A stretch of DNA of 64,000 nt, from positions 1,178,001 through 1,242,000 of the forward strand of contig JAYQSP010000011.1 of assembly GCA_038146925.1 (NCBI GenBank), written 5' to 3'. Under the pieces are notes generated by a model. That model saw only the letters and a list, made by a program, of their open reading frames with translations. It searched no databases and was not told the DNA's origin. The stretch is from UBA830 sp038146925. Lineage in GTDB: Bacteria > Pseudomonadota > Alphaproteobacteria > MPNO01 > UBA830. The translations under genes were made by a program, and so were the position numbers. Position 1 is the first letter of the stretch. Each line of letters begins with the position of its first letter. Shown here piece by piece: positions 24,756 through 32,966 of the stretch.

Positions 24756-25382
24756 TTACGGCTGCCAGACGGTAACCTGAACCGGCGTCGGATTATAGTC
24801 GTTCACCGGGTTGTTGATCTGCGGACAGTTGGATATGACGGCCAGCACGTCGGATTCGGCGCGCAGGTCGACGAAATCGCCCGGCTTCGAAATGCTGGGG
24901 CCCATGTCCATGTCGCCGTCCTTGCCGACCGGCACATACATGAAGAAGTTCACGTTGGCCGCCATGTCGCGCTTGCCGAGACCGTACTTTTCCATCTCGG
25001 CGAGAAAGTTCTCCCGGCATCCGGTCTGGTTGTCCACATCGTAACGGAACTTGTTGAGATCCGCCGAACAACACCCGCCAATGGTGTCGTGAAAACCGCA
25101 GGAATCCTCGACGATAGTGAGAAGCGGTGTCAGGCCGACCGAATAGAGTGTCGTGCCTTTGCCGAGAAAGATGCCGGTCTCGTTGATTTTCATCGTGTCT
25201 GCGGCGGCGTAGCGGTCTTCATGGTCGTTGGCGTTCCAGCACAGGAAATCGACCGCCTGTTTTCCTTCCAGATCGATGATCCGCATCATTTCGCCCTTTT
25301 TGAGTACGCGGCTCCAGCCGGCGCGGGCGGCGATGGTGGTGTCTTCCAGGATGTTGCCGGAAATGGCGGGTTTGTCGGTCAT
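24756..25382 (-). CDS. DUF1989 / urea-carboxylase-associated family protein
   Basis: 208 residues of the DUF1989 family, known as urea carboxylase-associated proteins. Visible hallmarks are GWSRVLKKGEMMRIIDLEG, QAVDFLCWNANDHEDRY, and the Cys/His-rich DSCGFHDTIGGCCS with NFFMYVPV later, likely forming a metal site. Relatives lie next to urea carboxylase or amine-oxidation genes and are thought to help break down amide-nitrogen compounds. Here no urea carboxylase is present. The start overlaps the alpha/beta hydrolase stop by four bases and PhyH follows 17 bases on. Confidence 0.9.
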   Translation of the reverse strand: MTDKPAISGNILEDTTIAARAGWSRVLKKGEMMRIIDLEGKQAVDFLCWNANDHEDRYAAADTMKINETGIFLGKGTTLYSVGLTPLLTIVEDSCGFHDTIGGCCSADLNKFRYDVDNQTGCRENFLAEMEKYGLGKRDMAANVNFFMYVPVGKDGDMDMGPSISKPGDFVDLRAESDVLAVISNCPQINNPVNDYNPTPVQVTVWQP

Positions 25383-26215
25383 GATGGCAGTCCTTGTCCG
25401 AATAGTTCGAAGGCGGCGTCGAGGTATTCCTGCGTATATTCGCGCGGCAGATTGTGGCCGCAGTTTTCTATCAGCGTTACTTTCGAGTCCGGCAGGCGTT
25501 TGGCGAGTTCGACGGTGGTCAGTTCGGCGGGGCAGGGTTTGTCCTGCGTCCCGTGGATCATCGTTATCTTCACGCCGCGGTCGTTCAGGTTGTCGAACTC
25601 CGCATCGGTTACTTTTCCCGCCTCGATGTATTGCTGGCGCGGCGGCGCGAACATGGCGCCGAAATACCCGGCGTAGCCGTCCTGAGCCAGCAGGTCCCAG
25701 CGGCCTTCGATCATGGCGTCGGTGACGGAGGCGGGATCGGCGACCATGTCGGCCATGGCGGCACGCAGTTCGTCGCGGTCGGCGGGCAGGGACCAGAATG
25801 CATCCAGCGCCGGGGTCAGGTCGTAAGACGTGCCGACAGTGCTGCTGGTCAGAATATGGGTGATACGGTCGCTGGCGGCGGCGATCTTAAGTGACAGCGC
25901 GCCGCCCATGGAATGTCCCGCGATCCCGCAGGGACCGTCAGGCATCAGGTCGAGCAGGGCAAGGCCCTGGCGTACCCACAAATTGACGTCGAACAGGGGC
26001 GGGTCGGATTTTCGCCCTGACTCGCCGAAACCGATCAGATCGGAAGCGACCAGATGATATCGTTCCGCCAGCGGCGCCATCACGGGTTCGAAATTTCCCA
26101 TGATGGAGGTGCCGGGCCCTACCCCGTGCAGCATCAGAACCGGGAAACCGTTGCCACCCTCCCAGCAGTGGACGTCGTATCCCTGAAAATCTGTATGTCG
26201 GCTTTGAAGTGTCAT
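25379..26215 (-). CDS. Alpha/beta hydrolase
   Basis: 278 residues of alpha/beta-hydrolase fold. The oxyanion region is LMLHGVGPGTS, the nucleophile Ser102 is in GIAGHSMGGALSL, a likely acid Asp is in MIHGTQDKPCP, and the catalytic His is in LIENCGHNLPREY. It probably hydrolyses an ester, lactone or amide. It is coupled to the DUF1989 gene by a four-base overlap and lies 46 bases from the RidA gene, forming one operon. The substrate is unknown. Confidence 0.9.
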   Translation of the reverse strand: MTLQSRHTDFQGYDVHCWEGGNGFPVLMLHGVGPGTSIMGNFEPVMAPLAERYHLVASDLIGFGESGRKSDPPLFDVNLWVRQGLALLDLMPDGPCGIAGHSMGGALSLKIAAASDRITHILTSSTVGTSYDLTPALDAFWSLPADRDELRAAMADMVADPASVTDAMIEGRWDLLAQDGYAGYFGAMFAPPRQQYIEAGKVTDAEFDNLNDRGVKITMIHGTQDKPCPAELTTVELAKRLPDSKVTLIENCGHNLPREYTQEYLDAAFELFGQGLPS

Positions 26216-26261
26216 CGGGCTGGTATTTTCCGGGGCGGGATGTGCTTGTGCGACATGACGT

Positions 26262-26684
26262 TCAGACCACGGCGATTGCGTTGATTTCGATCATACAGCG
26301 GGGGTCGGTCGCAAGCTGGACGATCTGGACCGTCGTGGTCGCCGGTTTGGCATCGCCAAAGTACTCGGCCCAGACTTCATTCATGGAGTCCTGGTCGGAC
26401 AAATCCGTTACGTACCGGGACGCGGAGATGATATCGCCGAATGTGGCGCCGGTGGCATCGAGACCTTTCTTCAGGTTTTCCAGCGCGGCGCGCGTTTGCC
26501 CTCCCATATCGGTCGGCATGGAATCGAATTCTTCCGGTCGATGCGGATGGTGATGATAAACCGGCGCGGCAGTGACGCCGGCGAGATGAACATGCGACCC
26601 GCCCGTCACCTTGATGGCGGGCGCATAGGGCATCCACATGTCGGGAGCGTCCGGCCAGTGGATGTGTTCGACGGTTTTGTTCAT
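26262..26684 (-). CDS. RidA/YjgF family protein
   Basis: 140 residues of the RidA family, which hydrolyse reactive enamine/imine intermediates from PLP enzymes and amine oxidation. Features are PAIKVTGGSHVHLAGVTA, GQTRAALENLKKGLDATGAT, ISASRYVTDLSD and the terminal ATDPRCMIEINAIAVV with the conserved Arg that holds the substrate carboxylate. A His-rich insert (VYHHHPHRPEEF) is less usual. The start at 26684 has GGAG six bases upstream. It heads the operon of hydrolase, DUF1989 and PhyH; imine clean-up next to an amine-oxidising oxygenase makes sense. Confidence 0.9.
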   Translation of the reverse strand: MNKTVEHIHWPDAPDMWMPYAPAIKVTGGSHVHLAGVTAAPVYHHHPHRPEEFDSMPTDMGGQTRAALENLKKGLDATGATFGDIISASRYVTDLSDQDSMNEVWAEYFGDAKPATTTVQIVQLATDPRCMIEINAIAVV

Positions 26685-26756
26685 GGGGAACTCCGAATTA
26701 GATTGGACCTCAGAGTGTGAAATTTCTGCGGCGTATGTGCAAGCGTACGGCATGAG

Positions 26757-26790
26757 AAAAGGCGCCTTCCGGAAGCCGCCTTTATTTTGC
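26757..26790 (-). terminator. Terminator behind the decayed chemoreceptor
   Basis: AAAGGCG at 26758-26764 pairs with CGCCTTT at 26777-26783, and the inner CTTCC/GGAAG extends the stem. T-runs flank it on both strands. On the minus strand it follows the stop of the chemoreceptor remnant at 26823 and shields the RidA operon. Confidence 0.7.
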
Positions 26791-26822
26791 TGATAAGCGC
26801 AAGCGTCAGACCGCTTTTATTT

Positions 26823-27780
26823 TTATAGGAATTCGTCGACCGCCTTGCGAAGGATCAGTTTCTGACTGCTCAGTTCCTGGGTCGCTTCGAGAAGGTTGGC
26901 AGCGGTGCCTCCGGTTTCTGAAACCGCTTCGGTCACAGCTGAAATGGATGCCGACGTGATCCGCGCCTGCTCTTCCTGTCACTGGACGCGGAGGCGGTCG
27001 GCTCCCATCCTCTGTTCGCAGTGTTTTCGCACAATTCGTGTCGTAACTTCTCGTGCTCTACGGCTTCGTCTGCGAGGCGATTGCTTTTAATCATCAACTT
27101 CTTGACGACCTCCATGGGCTGCGCAATTTGGCTGACTTCGTCAGACCGTTCCCTGGCAGGCACCTTCACCTCGGTATCGCCTTCCTCCAGCAACGACATC
27201 GTGGAAACAAGGCTGTTCACCGGTTTGTGGACACTGTGGGTAACCGTTGTCGAAAGAATAAATAGGGCCACCTGCAGGATCAGCTGAATGAAGATTTGGA
27301 TCATTGCGCGGTCCCTTCCGTGCCTACTACTTCCTCCAGATATACTCCTTCCGTAACGACAACCCAGCCTCAAAGACCGAAACCGGTGTGCCAGCAATGC
27401 TTTTAGGCCAGTGTCTCGCTGCCGGACTTCGGTCATATATAATCGACTAATCACGCGCTTTCCTTCTGAAGCGCCCCGACTAATTCGTTGAATAATTCCG
27501 TTCAGTTCGGATGTTTCAGCGGGCTGAGATCCCTGCCGTTTTTAGCCGGCTTGATCGGGTGCATGACTTTCTTCGGTGTCATGTTGTTAATCCAGAAATA
27601 TTCGTTGCCGTCGTAGCGAAGTGACGACGCGCGCACGGCTCTGCGGCCTTCTTGGCTTCCTCTTTGCTCATCCTTCCTTCCGTTACGCGCGGATGGGACG
27701 CCGCAACGAGCTAAATGCTGCTTCCCGTCAGGTGCTGCAGTTCGCAGTGATGATGTTGAGGAAATAAAGATGCCTCGCAT
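26823..27780 (-). pseudogene. Decayed methyl-accepting chemotaxis protein
   Basis: Read on the minus strand across three frames, the pieces of a Cache_2-type chemoreceptor appear in order. First SKEEAKKAA and LRYDGNEYFWINNM with MHPIKPAKNGRDLS; then, past stops, TELFNELVGALQKESA, LVDYI-stop-PKSGSETLA and GFGL-stop-GWVVVTEGVYLEEVV. Next comes a HAMP domain (HKPVNSLVSTMSLLEEGDTE). Last is the C-terminal end of a signalling domain (ARITSASISAVTEAVSETGG to LRKAVDEFL, stop at 26823). Most of the signalling hairpin is deleted. At two places a stop TGA stands where family members have Trp. A terminator still follows. The gene once sensed small carboxylates or similar ligands; it cannot work now. Confidence 0.8.
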
Positions 27781-27935
27781 TTGAGAGATCGCGAAAAAAC
27801 CTCGTTATCGGTTTCCTAATCCCAGGGGCGCATGGCTTTTTTTTAGGTATCCGAACATTTAAACCGGAAATCGGCCACATTCTGAATATGCGCGGAAAAT
27901 TCCGAACAAATTCTGGACGTTGTAGTCGAACGATG

Positions 27936-28811
27936 CTACCGATTTTTTACGCCCAGCCATTTGATCGCGGTTACAGCGCCGATTACGATCGCAGCGCCCA
28001 GCAATTGGCGGGGAGTGAGAACTTGCCCCAGTAATACGAATCCGAGGGCGATACTGGCCACGGGTTCTAGATTCATAACGAGTGATGCTCGTACGGCGCC
28101 GATATGCGCGATGCCGGCAAAGAAGGTGGCGACGGCCAAAGTGTAGAACAACGGCACACCGATATAGCCGGCCCATCCGCGGGTCGTTTGCGGTAGGCTA
28201 AGGTCGCCGACGATCAGCGAGACAATCAGGAAAAGCGTCGCCGCGGAAATATGCATGTGTAGCGTCACGGACCGGGCGTTATCCGTTTTCAGAACACGCG
28301 CGCTCAACAGGGCGGTTGCCGCCATCAGAACAGAGGCTATGGCGGCGAGGCCGACACCAATCGCATTGGCGGAGTCGCCGGTGATTTCCAGCGCAAGAGC
28401 GAGCCCCGCGAACCCCCCGGCCAGTCCGACGACAAGGCCCGTATTCAGTTTTTCCTGACCGGTTGCCCATGCGCCCACTCCCGTCAGTACCGGGTAGAGA
28501 TAGAAAACCAGAATTGCCAACCCGACGGCGACATGATCGAAGGCCGACATCAGGCAGAAGGCCATGGTGCCGTTCAATACTCCAAGTCCCAGCGCGGCGT
28601 AGCGTTCTTTCTTAGGCAACGGGATCGTGAGACCGGAAAGCTTCATGATCACGGCGAGCGCAAGGAGTGTAAACAGCATGCGTCCTGTGATCAGGGTCAG
28701 CGGTGTTGTACCCGCCTCGTAGGACAGAACCGCAAACGCGTTGTTGCCTGCAAAGGCGAGGGCGCTGACAACGACGACGATGTAACCGATGGTGGCGGAT
28801 GGCTGATTCAT
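27936..28811 (-). CDS. DMT/EamA-family transporter
   Basis: 291 residues with ten predicted membrane helices, arranged as two EamA repeats. The first repeat contains FAGNNAFAVLSYEAGTTPLTL and the second IASVLMAATALLSARVL to FVLLGQVLTPRQLLGAAIVIGA. The ATG at 28811 gives the normal EamA start; the open frame further upstream to 28907 is rejected as it lacks membrane character. Such carriers export amino acids or other metabolites, but specificity cannot be read. A perfect TATAAT with an overlapping palindrome lies about 170 bases upstream on this strand. Confidence 0.88.
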   Translation of the reverse strand: MNQPSATIGYIVVVVSALAFAGNNAFAVLSYEAGTTPLTLITGRMLFTLLALAVIMKLSGLTIPLPKKERYAALGLGVLNGTMAFCLMSAFDHVAVGLAILVFYLYPVLTGVGAWATGQEKLNTGLVVGLAGGFAGLALALEITGDSANAIGVGLAAIASVLMAATALLSARVLKTDNARSVTLHMHISAATLFLIVSLIVGDLSLPQTTRGWAGYIGVPLFYTLAVATFFAGIAHIGAVRASLVMNLEPVASIALGFVLLGQVLTPRQLLGAAIVIGAVTAIKWLGVKNR

Positions 28812-29144
28812 AACCCATTTCACCGTCTTCCCCGGTTTTGGGCAATGGGCAAAGCCCGAAAAAATCGAATCGGATAAGAGCGCCGCAGCGCTTAGTTCAT
28901 CGCGCACGATGCGCAGATTTTGCTACTGCGGTCGGACTAAACGCCGCACACACCTAGAATCCTTAAAAAAGGTCTAAAAAAATTATACGCCTTACACGTG
29001 ATTATCACGCCAATATAAAAATCGAATAATAACAGGGAGGTAGCGCTTGACCCGCGGCGGCTTGAGAGTTGGCTGTCAAAATCCAGACACTTTATCTCCC
29101 CCCGGAACCGGTGCGATCTCAACGCGGAACCGGTGTGGATAATG
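28812..29144. other. Regulatory, AT-rich intergenic region
   Basis: Just over 300 bases between the DMT gene start and the FAH-family gene end. It holds the promoter/operator described at 28982-29009 and a direct repeat CGGAACCGGTG near 29103 and 29125. No ORF with a ribosome binding site is visible. Confidence 0.5.
28982..29009 (-). promoter_or_regulatory. Promoter and operator candidate for the DMT transporter
   Basis: On the minus strand a perfect TATAAT occupies 28982-28987. Directly upstream, at 28997-29009, is the 13-base perfect palindrome CGTGATTATCACG, which would cover the spacer. A good -35 is missing (TTGGCG lies 20 bases away), so activation or repression by a dimeric regulator is likely. 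Confidence 0.4.
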
Positions 29145-29834
29145 CTAGCCGATCTGTATTCTCAGAGTACCAACACCTTCGACAGACCCCGTCAAAATGT
29201 CGCCGCGCCGGACGGGGCCGGGACCTTTCGGCGTTCCGGTAAACACGATATCGCCAGGCTCCAGCGCGCCATACCCGGAAAGCCGTGAAACGATCTCCGC
29301 TGTATTCCAGATAAGGCCGGATATGTCGCCCGATTGCCTTATTTCGCCGTTGACCTTCAGACTGATTGAGCCTGCGTCGGGGTGGCCGATCTCCGATGCG
29401 GGTGTTATGTCGCCAACCGGGGAGGCGCCGGCAAAACTTTTGCAAAGATCCCACGAATGTTCGTTGACAATGCATTCGCGCATGATGTCGCGCCGGATCA
29501 TGTCGAACCCGACCGCATACCCGAATACATGCTCAAGTGCTGCATCAGTCGGGATGTTTTCACCCGATCTTCCGATGACAATCACCATCTCGACCTCAGG
29601 GTCGAGTTGTTCAGTTGCTGGAGGATAAACCAGTGTATCGCCATCGCCGATCAGTGAGTCCGCGGGTTTGAGGGAAACGCCGGGCACGGATCCCGCACTT
29701 TGCCCTAGCCCTGTTTCGGCCGCGTGATCCGCGTAGTTTCGCCCAATGGTGTAAATGCGTCGGACGGGAAACCGATCCGAGCTGTTTCGAATAGTGATGG
29801 ATGGCGGTTTCCAAGGGGAAAAATTTATGGACAT
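29145..29834 (-). CDS. Fumarylacetoacetate hydrolase family protein
   Basis: 229 residues of the FAH fold. It shows RIYTIGRNYADHAAE at the N-terminus, the metal motif in DPEVEMVIVIGRSGENI, YAVGFDMIRRDIMRE, and the closing GDIVFTGTPKGPGPV with GVGTLRIQI. Members hydrolyse or decarboxylate beta-diketo or 2-oxo-enol acids in aromatic catabolism, for instance as 2-hydroxyhepta-2,4-diene-1,7-dioate isomerase-like enzymes. The start at 29834 has GGAGAG upstream. With the extradiol dioxygenase at 48.6 kb and the CoA ligase next door it fits ring degradation. Confidence 0.9.
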   Translation of the reverse strand: MSINFSPWKPPSITIRNSSDRFPVRRIYTIGRNYADHAAETGLGQSAGSVPGVSLKPADSLIGDGDTLVYPPATEQLDPEVEMVIVIGRSGENIPTDAALEHVFGYAVGFDMIRRDIMRECIVNEHSWDLCKSFAGASPVGDITPASEIGHPDAGSISLKVNGEIRQSGDISGLIWNTAEIVSRLSGYGALEPGDIVFTGTPKGPGPVRRGDILTGSVEGVGTLRIQIG

Positions 29835-30006
29835 CAGAGGTTTCTCTCCGGTTTGGTAGCGGTTTCCATGCAAATATCCGGCATTCTCCGTTTTAAGGAT
29901 TCTTCAAGCTCCGGAGGCATGATGGCCCGATGAATAGTGATCATAGAGTAAAATAGATCTCGGACGGTATGAAACACAGCCAGCCCGCACCCGCGAATAG
30001 CAGACG

Positions 30007-31968
30007 TCAGGTGGGGGTGAGGGCACCCTTGATGATCTTGCGGGTCGGCGTCATCGGCATCTGGTCTACAAATACCAACCGTTCGGGCCACTTCATCTTG
30101 GAGACGTCGTGTTCGGCGAGCCAGCTGCAGATATGTTCGAGCGTTATGGATGCATCTGGCTGCAATTGAACATAGACGCAGGCGCGTTCACCCAGAATGT
30201 CGTCCGGTATCGGCGCAATGGCCGACATCATCACGGCGGGGTGGGTGTCGATGACGGCCTCAATGTCGGTTGGATTAATCTTGATGCCGCCGCGGTTGAT
30301 CAGATCTTTCTCCCGTCCCGTGATCCTTACCCGACCCTGGGCATCGCGGCAGGCTAGATCGCCGGTTCGAAACCAGCCATCGCCGGTAAATGCTGCCCTG
30401 TTAGCCTCGTCGTTGTTGAAATACCCGGCGACAACCGAACAGCCCCGAATTTCCAGTGCGCCTTCCTCGCCGTCGGAGACCAGGGCGCCGTCTTCGCTGA
30501 TCAGGCGCGCCTCGAATGTCGGCGTTGTGCCGCCGAGACTTTCGCATCGTATGTCCGCCGGGCCATCGAAGGGCGTGTGCAGGCCCATGAAGCATTCGGT
30601 CATGCCCCACATCTGACCGACGCTGCCGTTCGGCATGGCTTTTTCGAGTGCGTATGCGATTTCCGGCGGACAGGCGGAGCCCGAAATTGTGGCAAGGCGC
30701 ACTGACGAAAAATCGCCTGTTTCCAAAAGTCCTGTTTTCAGGCAGGCCGCAACATGCGCCGGCGCGACGAACATCACGGTCGGTTTGCCGGTTTCGATCA
30801 GTTCGACCAGGGACGGCGGCGTGAAGGCCGGCATCAGAAGGCTGGTCGCTCCCACCATCAGGGCGAAGTTCATCACGCATATTCCGAACGCATGCGTGAA
30901 AGGCGGCCCGCCGAGAACCACGTCGTCACCCGACATATTGTAGATCGGGGCGGCGATCCGGTTATTCGCCAGCATGGTCTGATAACTGTGGACAACGGCT
31001 TTCGGTGCCGACGACGTGCCCGATGTGAAGCAGAGTATGGCCGGGTCCGAGGCGACAGGCGGGTTTTCTATTTCGTCTTTACCGCCGTCTTCGATCAGCC
31101 GGGGCAGGGACAACGTGCCGTCGGGTACGTCGCCCGACGCGACGATTACGTGATGCAGGGTTTCCACGCGTTCGCACAAGTCTCGCATGGCGCTCGGCGC
31201 GTCGTAATTGTCGGCGGCCGGCGCGCATACGACGGCACGCGCATTGCCGTGTCTCAGAAGCGGTTCCATTTCGCCGGCGCGGTATGGCATATGCATCGTC
31301 GACAGCACGCCGCCCATCATGCAGACGGCAAAGTAGACCGTCATGAATTCGATCTGGTTGGGCAACTGGATAGCGACTACGTCGCCCTTGCGAATACCGA
31401 GTTCCAGCAGGCTATTGGCCAGCCTCAGCGAATTATCGTGGATTTCCCTGAAGGTAATTTCCTTACCGTCGCCGATTGCGGCGACGGCGTCGGGCTTTTC
31501 TCTGGTCCATTTTCCGAGCCAGTCTGTAACGGTGTCGCCGTTCCAGTTGCCGAGCCGAAGATGTTTCGAGGCTACTCGAGGGTCGAAATCGAGAGATTTC
31601 CGTAGGTCGAGTGCTTCCTGATGAAACTCGAAGCGTTCCGCATGCGGCACGAACCTCTCGTTGCGGAACCGCCGCCCGCCACCGAGATCGTAGAGGCGGT
31701 GATAATTATGCCGCTTGAATTTGCGGCGTTCCATAATGGTGCGGATATAGGTGACCTGATCGTGGGTCAGTCCGAACTGCCGGGCGAGTTCCGCATCCGA
31801 CATGCCGCGATCTGCCCGTGTCGCCTCGATCTGTTCCCAGTCTAGTTCTCGGACGGCGTCGCCGCGCCGGACCTGGATGTTGTGGCTCATCTCGAAGATT
31901 GACTCTCCATAGGTCTGGATCATCTCTTCCGACATGCCGATCTGGCTGCGTTTGAGGCCGCGGGTCAT
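30007..31968 (-). CDS. AMP-dependent acyl-CoA ligase with N-terminal helix-turn-helix extension
   Basis: 653 residues, about 100-140 longer than common acyl-CoA ligases. Residues from about 145 on are a full ANL enzyme: P-loop FTSGTSSAPK at 314-323, GQMWGMTECFMG, GDGWFRTGDLACRD, REKDLINRGGIKINP and the catalytic lysine region PTRKIIKG. It should adenylate a carboxylic acid and load it on CoA. Residues 1-140 are unusual: MSDAELARQFGLTHDQVTYI (56-75) reads as a helix-turn-helix, followed by basic RRKFKRHNYHRL. The ATG overlaps the stop of the upstream Fe-S gene by four bases, which fixes the start and shows the extension is translated. The substrate is unknown, probably aromatic or alicyclic. 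Confidence 0.88.
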   Translation of the reverse strand: MTRGLKRSQIGMSEEMIQTYGESIFEMSHNIQVRRGDAVRELDWEQIEATRADRGMSDAELARQFGLTHDQVTYIRTIMERRKFKRHNYHRLYDLGGGRRFRNERFVPHAERFEFHQEALDLRKSLDFDPRVASKHLRLGNWNGDTVTDWLGKWTREKPDAVAAIGDGKEITFREIHDNSLRLANSLLELGIRKGDVVAIQLPNQIEFMTVYFAVCMMGGVLSTMHMPYRAGEMEPLLRHGNARAVVCAPAADNYDAPSAMRDLCERVETLHHVIVASGDVPDGTLSLPRLIEDGGKDEIENPPVASDPAILCFTSGTSSAPKAVVHSYQTMLANNRIAAPIYNMSGDDVVLGGPPFTHAFGICVMNFALMVGATSLLMPAFTPPSLVELIETGKPTVMFVAPAHVAACLKTGLLETGDFSSVRLATISGSACPPEIAYALEKAMPNGSVGQMWGMTECFMGLHTPFDGPADIRCESLGGTTPTFEARLISEDGALVSDGEEGALEIRGCSVVAGYFNNDEANRAAFTGDGWFRTGDLACRDAQGRVRITGREKDLINRGGIKINPTDIEAVIDTHPAVMMSAIAPIPDDILGERACVYVQLQPDASITLEHICSWLAEHDVSKMKWPERLVFVDQMPMTPTRKIIKGALTPT

Positions 31969-32888
31969 TCTCCTGCCTCCGCCTGGGCCGCCATCCGGGT
32001 TTCGTATCGGCGGATCGGGTCCGCCTGCGGCGACTGGTTGGCGATTGGGCACACGCGCATGCACTCGAAACACTGGCCCAGAAGGCCGCCGGAACCGACC
32101 GACATCTTGTACCAGAGAATCTTGTTCTCGGCGTCGAACAACAGATCTTCGCGCTCTTCCTCGTCTTCGGCGCGGATGGCATCCGCCAGCACCCCCGGAA
32201 CAGCCTCGAACTGCTGGGTCATCTCCGCACAGGACGCCATGTCGTAGCGCATTTCGAGTTGCTTGCCGTTTTCGTCGATATCGCCGGACAGGCACTGGAC
32301 CGGGCAGAACTTCATGCACGGCGTCTGGCCGGATTTTCGGAACAGATCGACGCACGAAGTCGTCGGGCAGGGATTGTCCTGCATCGGCTGGTCCGGCGGC
32401 AGTTCAAGTTCCGTGAAGACCGAGGCGAAATACATGTAGCCGAATTCCGGATGCAGGAGAATGTCGCCGGCCAGCGACCGGGCACCGATCCCGGCAATTT
32501 CAGCGTGCAGTTTAAGGCTTTGAAACGGTACTCGGGGGCCGGCCTCGGTATCCATGTCCGGCGGACAGTAGAGCGCGCGTTTTCCGAACTTGTTCTCGAT
32601 ATAGAATGCGGCTCCGTACGCTACCGTGTAGGCGCGCACTTCAGTCGATCCGAAATAGCCGAGCGCTTTTGCCGGCACTGCCCAGGCGCCTTGCGTCTGA
32701 CCACCAACGCCGAGCGAGATGATCGATCTCGCCCGCGGCCATAAATCCGACGGCCGGTGGCCTTCCGGCGCGATACGGTTGACCACGTCGATATCCGCGA
32801 CACCGGCGACCAGCGCACCCTTTTTCAAACAGTATTCGAGGATCGCCTTTTTGGCCTCCTCGGGGGCGATATCTGATTTAACGGCCAT
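31965..32888 (-). CDS. Double [4Fe-4S] protein, epoxyqueuosine-reductase/reductive-dehalogenase-like
   Basis: 307 residues. The N-terminal half resembles the cobalamin-binding part of QueG-like proteins (RSIISLGVG, and VAYGAAFYIENKFGKRAL). The C-terminal half carries nine cysteines suited to two [4Fe-4S] clusters: Cys174, 179, 191, 195, 199 (TPCMKFCPVQCL), Cys220, and Cys273, 276, 280 (GQCFECMRVCP). The first cluster lacks the classical CxxCxxC start and uses spread-out cysteines, so it is not plain QueG. There is no signal peptide, so it acts in the cytoplasm. Four-base overlap with the CoA ligase shows strict coupling, and suggests a reduction step before or after CoA activation. A reductase role is inference. 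Confidence 0.75.
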   Translation of the reverse strand: MAVKSDIAPEEAKKAILEYCLKKGALVAGVADIDVVNRIAPEGHRPSDLWPRARSIISLGVGGQTQGAWAVPAKALGYFGSTEVRAYTVAYGAAFYIENKFGKRALYCPPDMDTEAGPRVPFQSLKLHAEIAGIGARSLAGDILLHPEFGYMYFASVFTELELPPDQPMQDNPCPTTSCVDLFRKSGQTPCMKFCPVQCLSGDIDENGKQLEMRYDMASCAEMTQQFEAVPGVLADAIRAEDEEEREDLLFDAENKILWYKMSVGSGGLLGQCFECMRVCPIANQSPQADPIRRYETRMAAQAEAGE

Positions 32889-32966
32889 TGCTCTCTCGCA
32901 TCGGAATAGGGCGGTTGAATTCTCGGCTAATTGTGTAGCGGAAATTTAGGGCCGATGAAATCGGCA

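Noticed and set aside
29041..29100. Possible insertion-sequence end (GTCAAAATCCAGACACTTTATCTCCC)-like stretch before the FAH gene end
   Set aside because: It recalled a transposon end, but no partner inverted repeat, target duplication or transposase is present.
29834..29944. Short minus-strand frame ending in the FAH start (MITIHRAIMPPELEE...)
   Set aside because: The stop overlaps the FAH start like a coupled gene, but there is no ribosome binding site and the product of 36 residues has no pattern; too weak to list.
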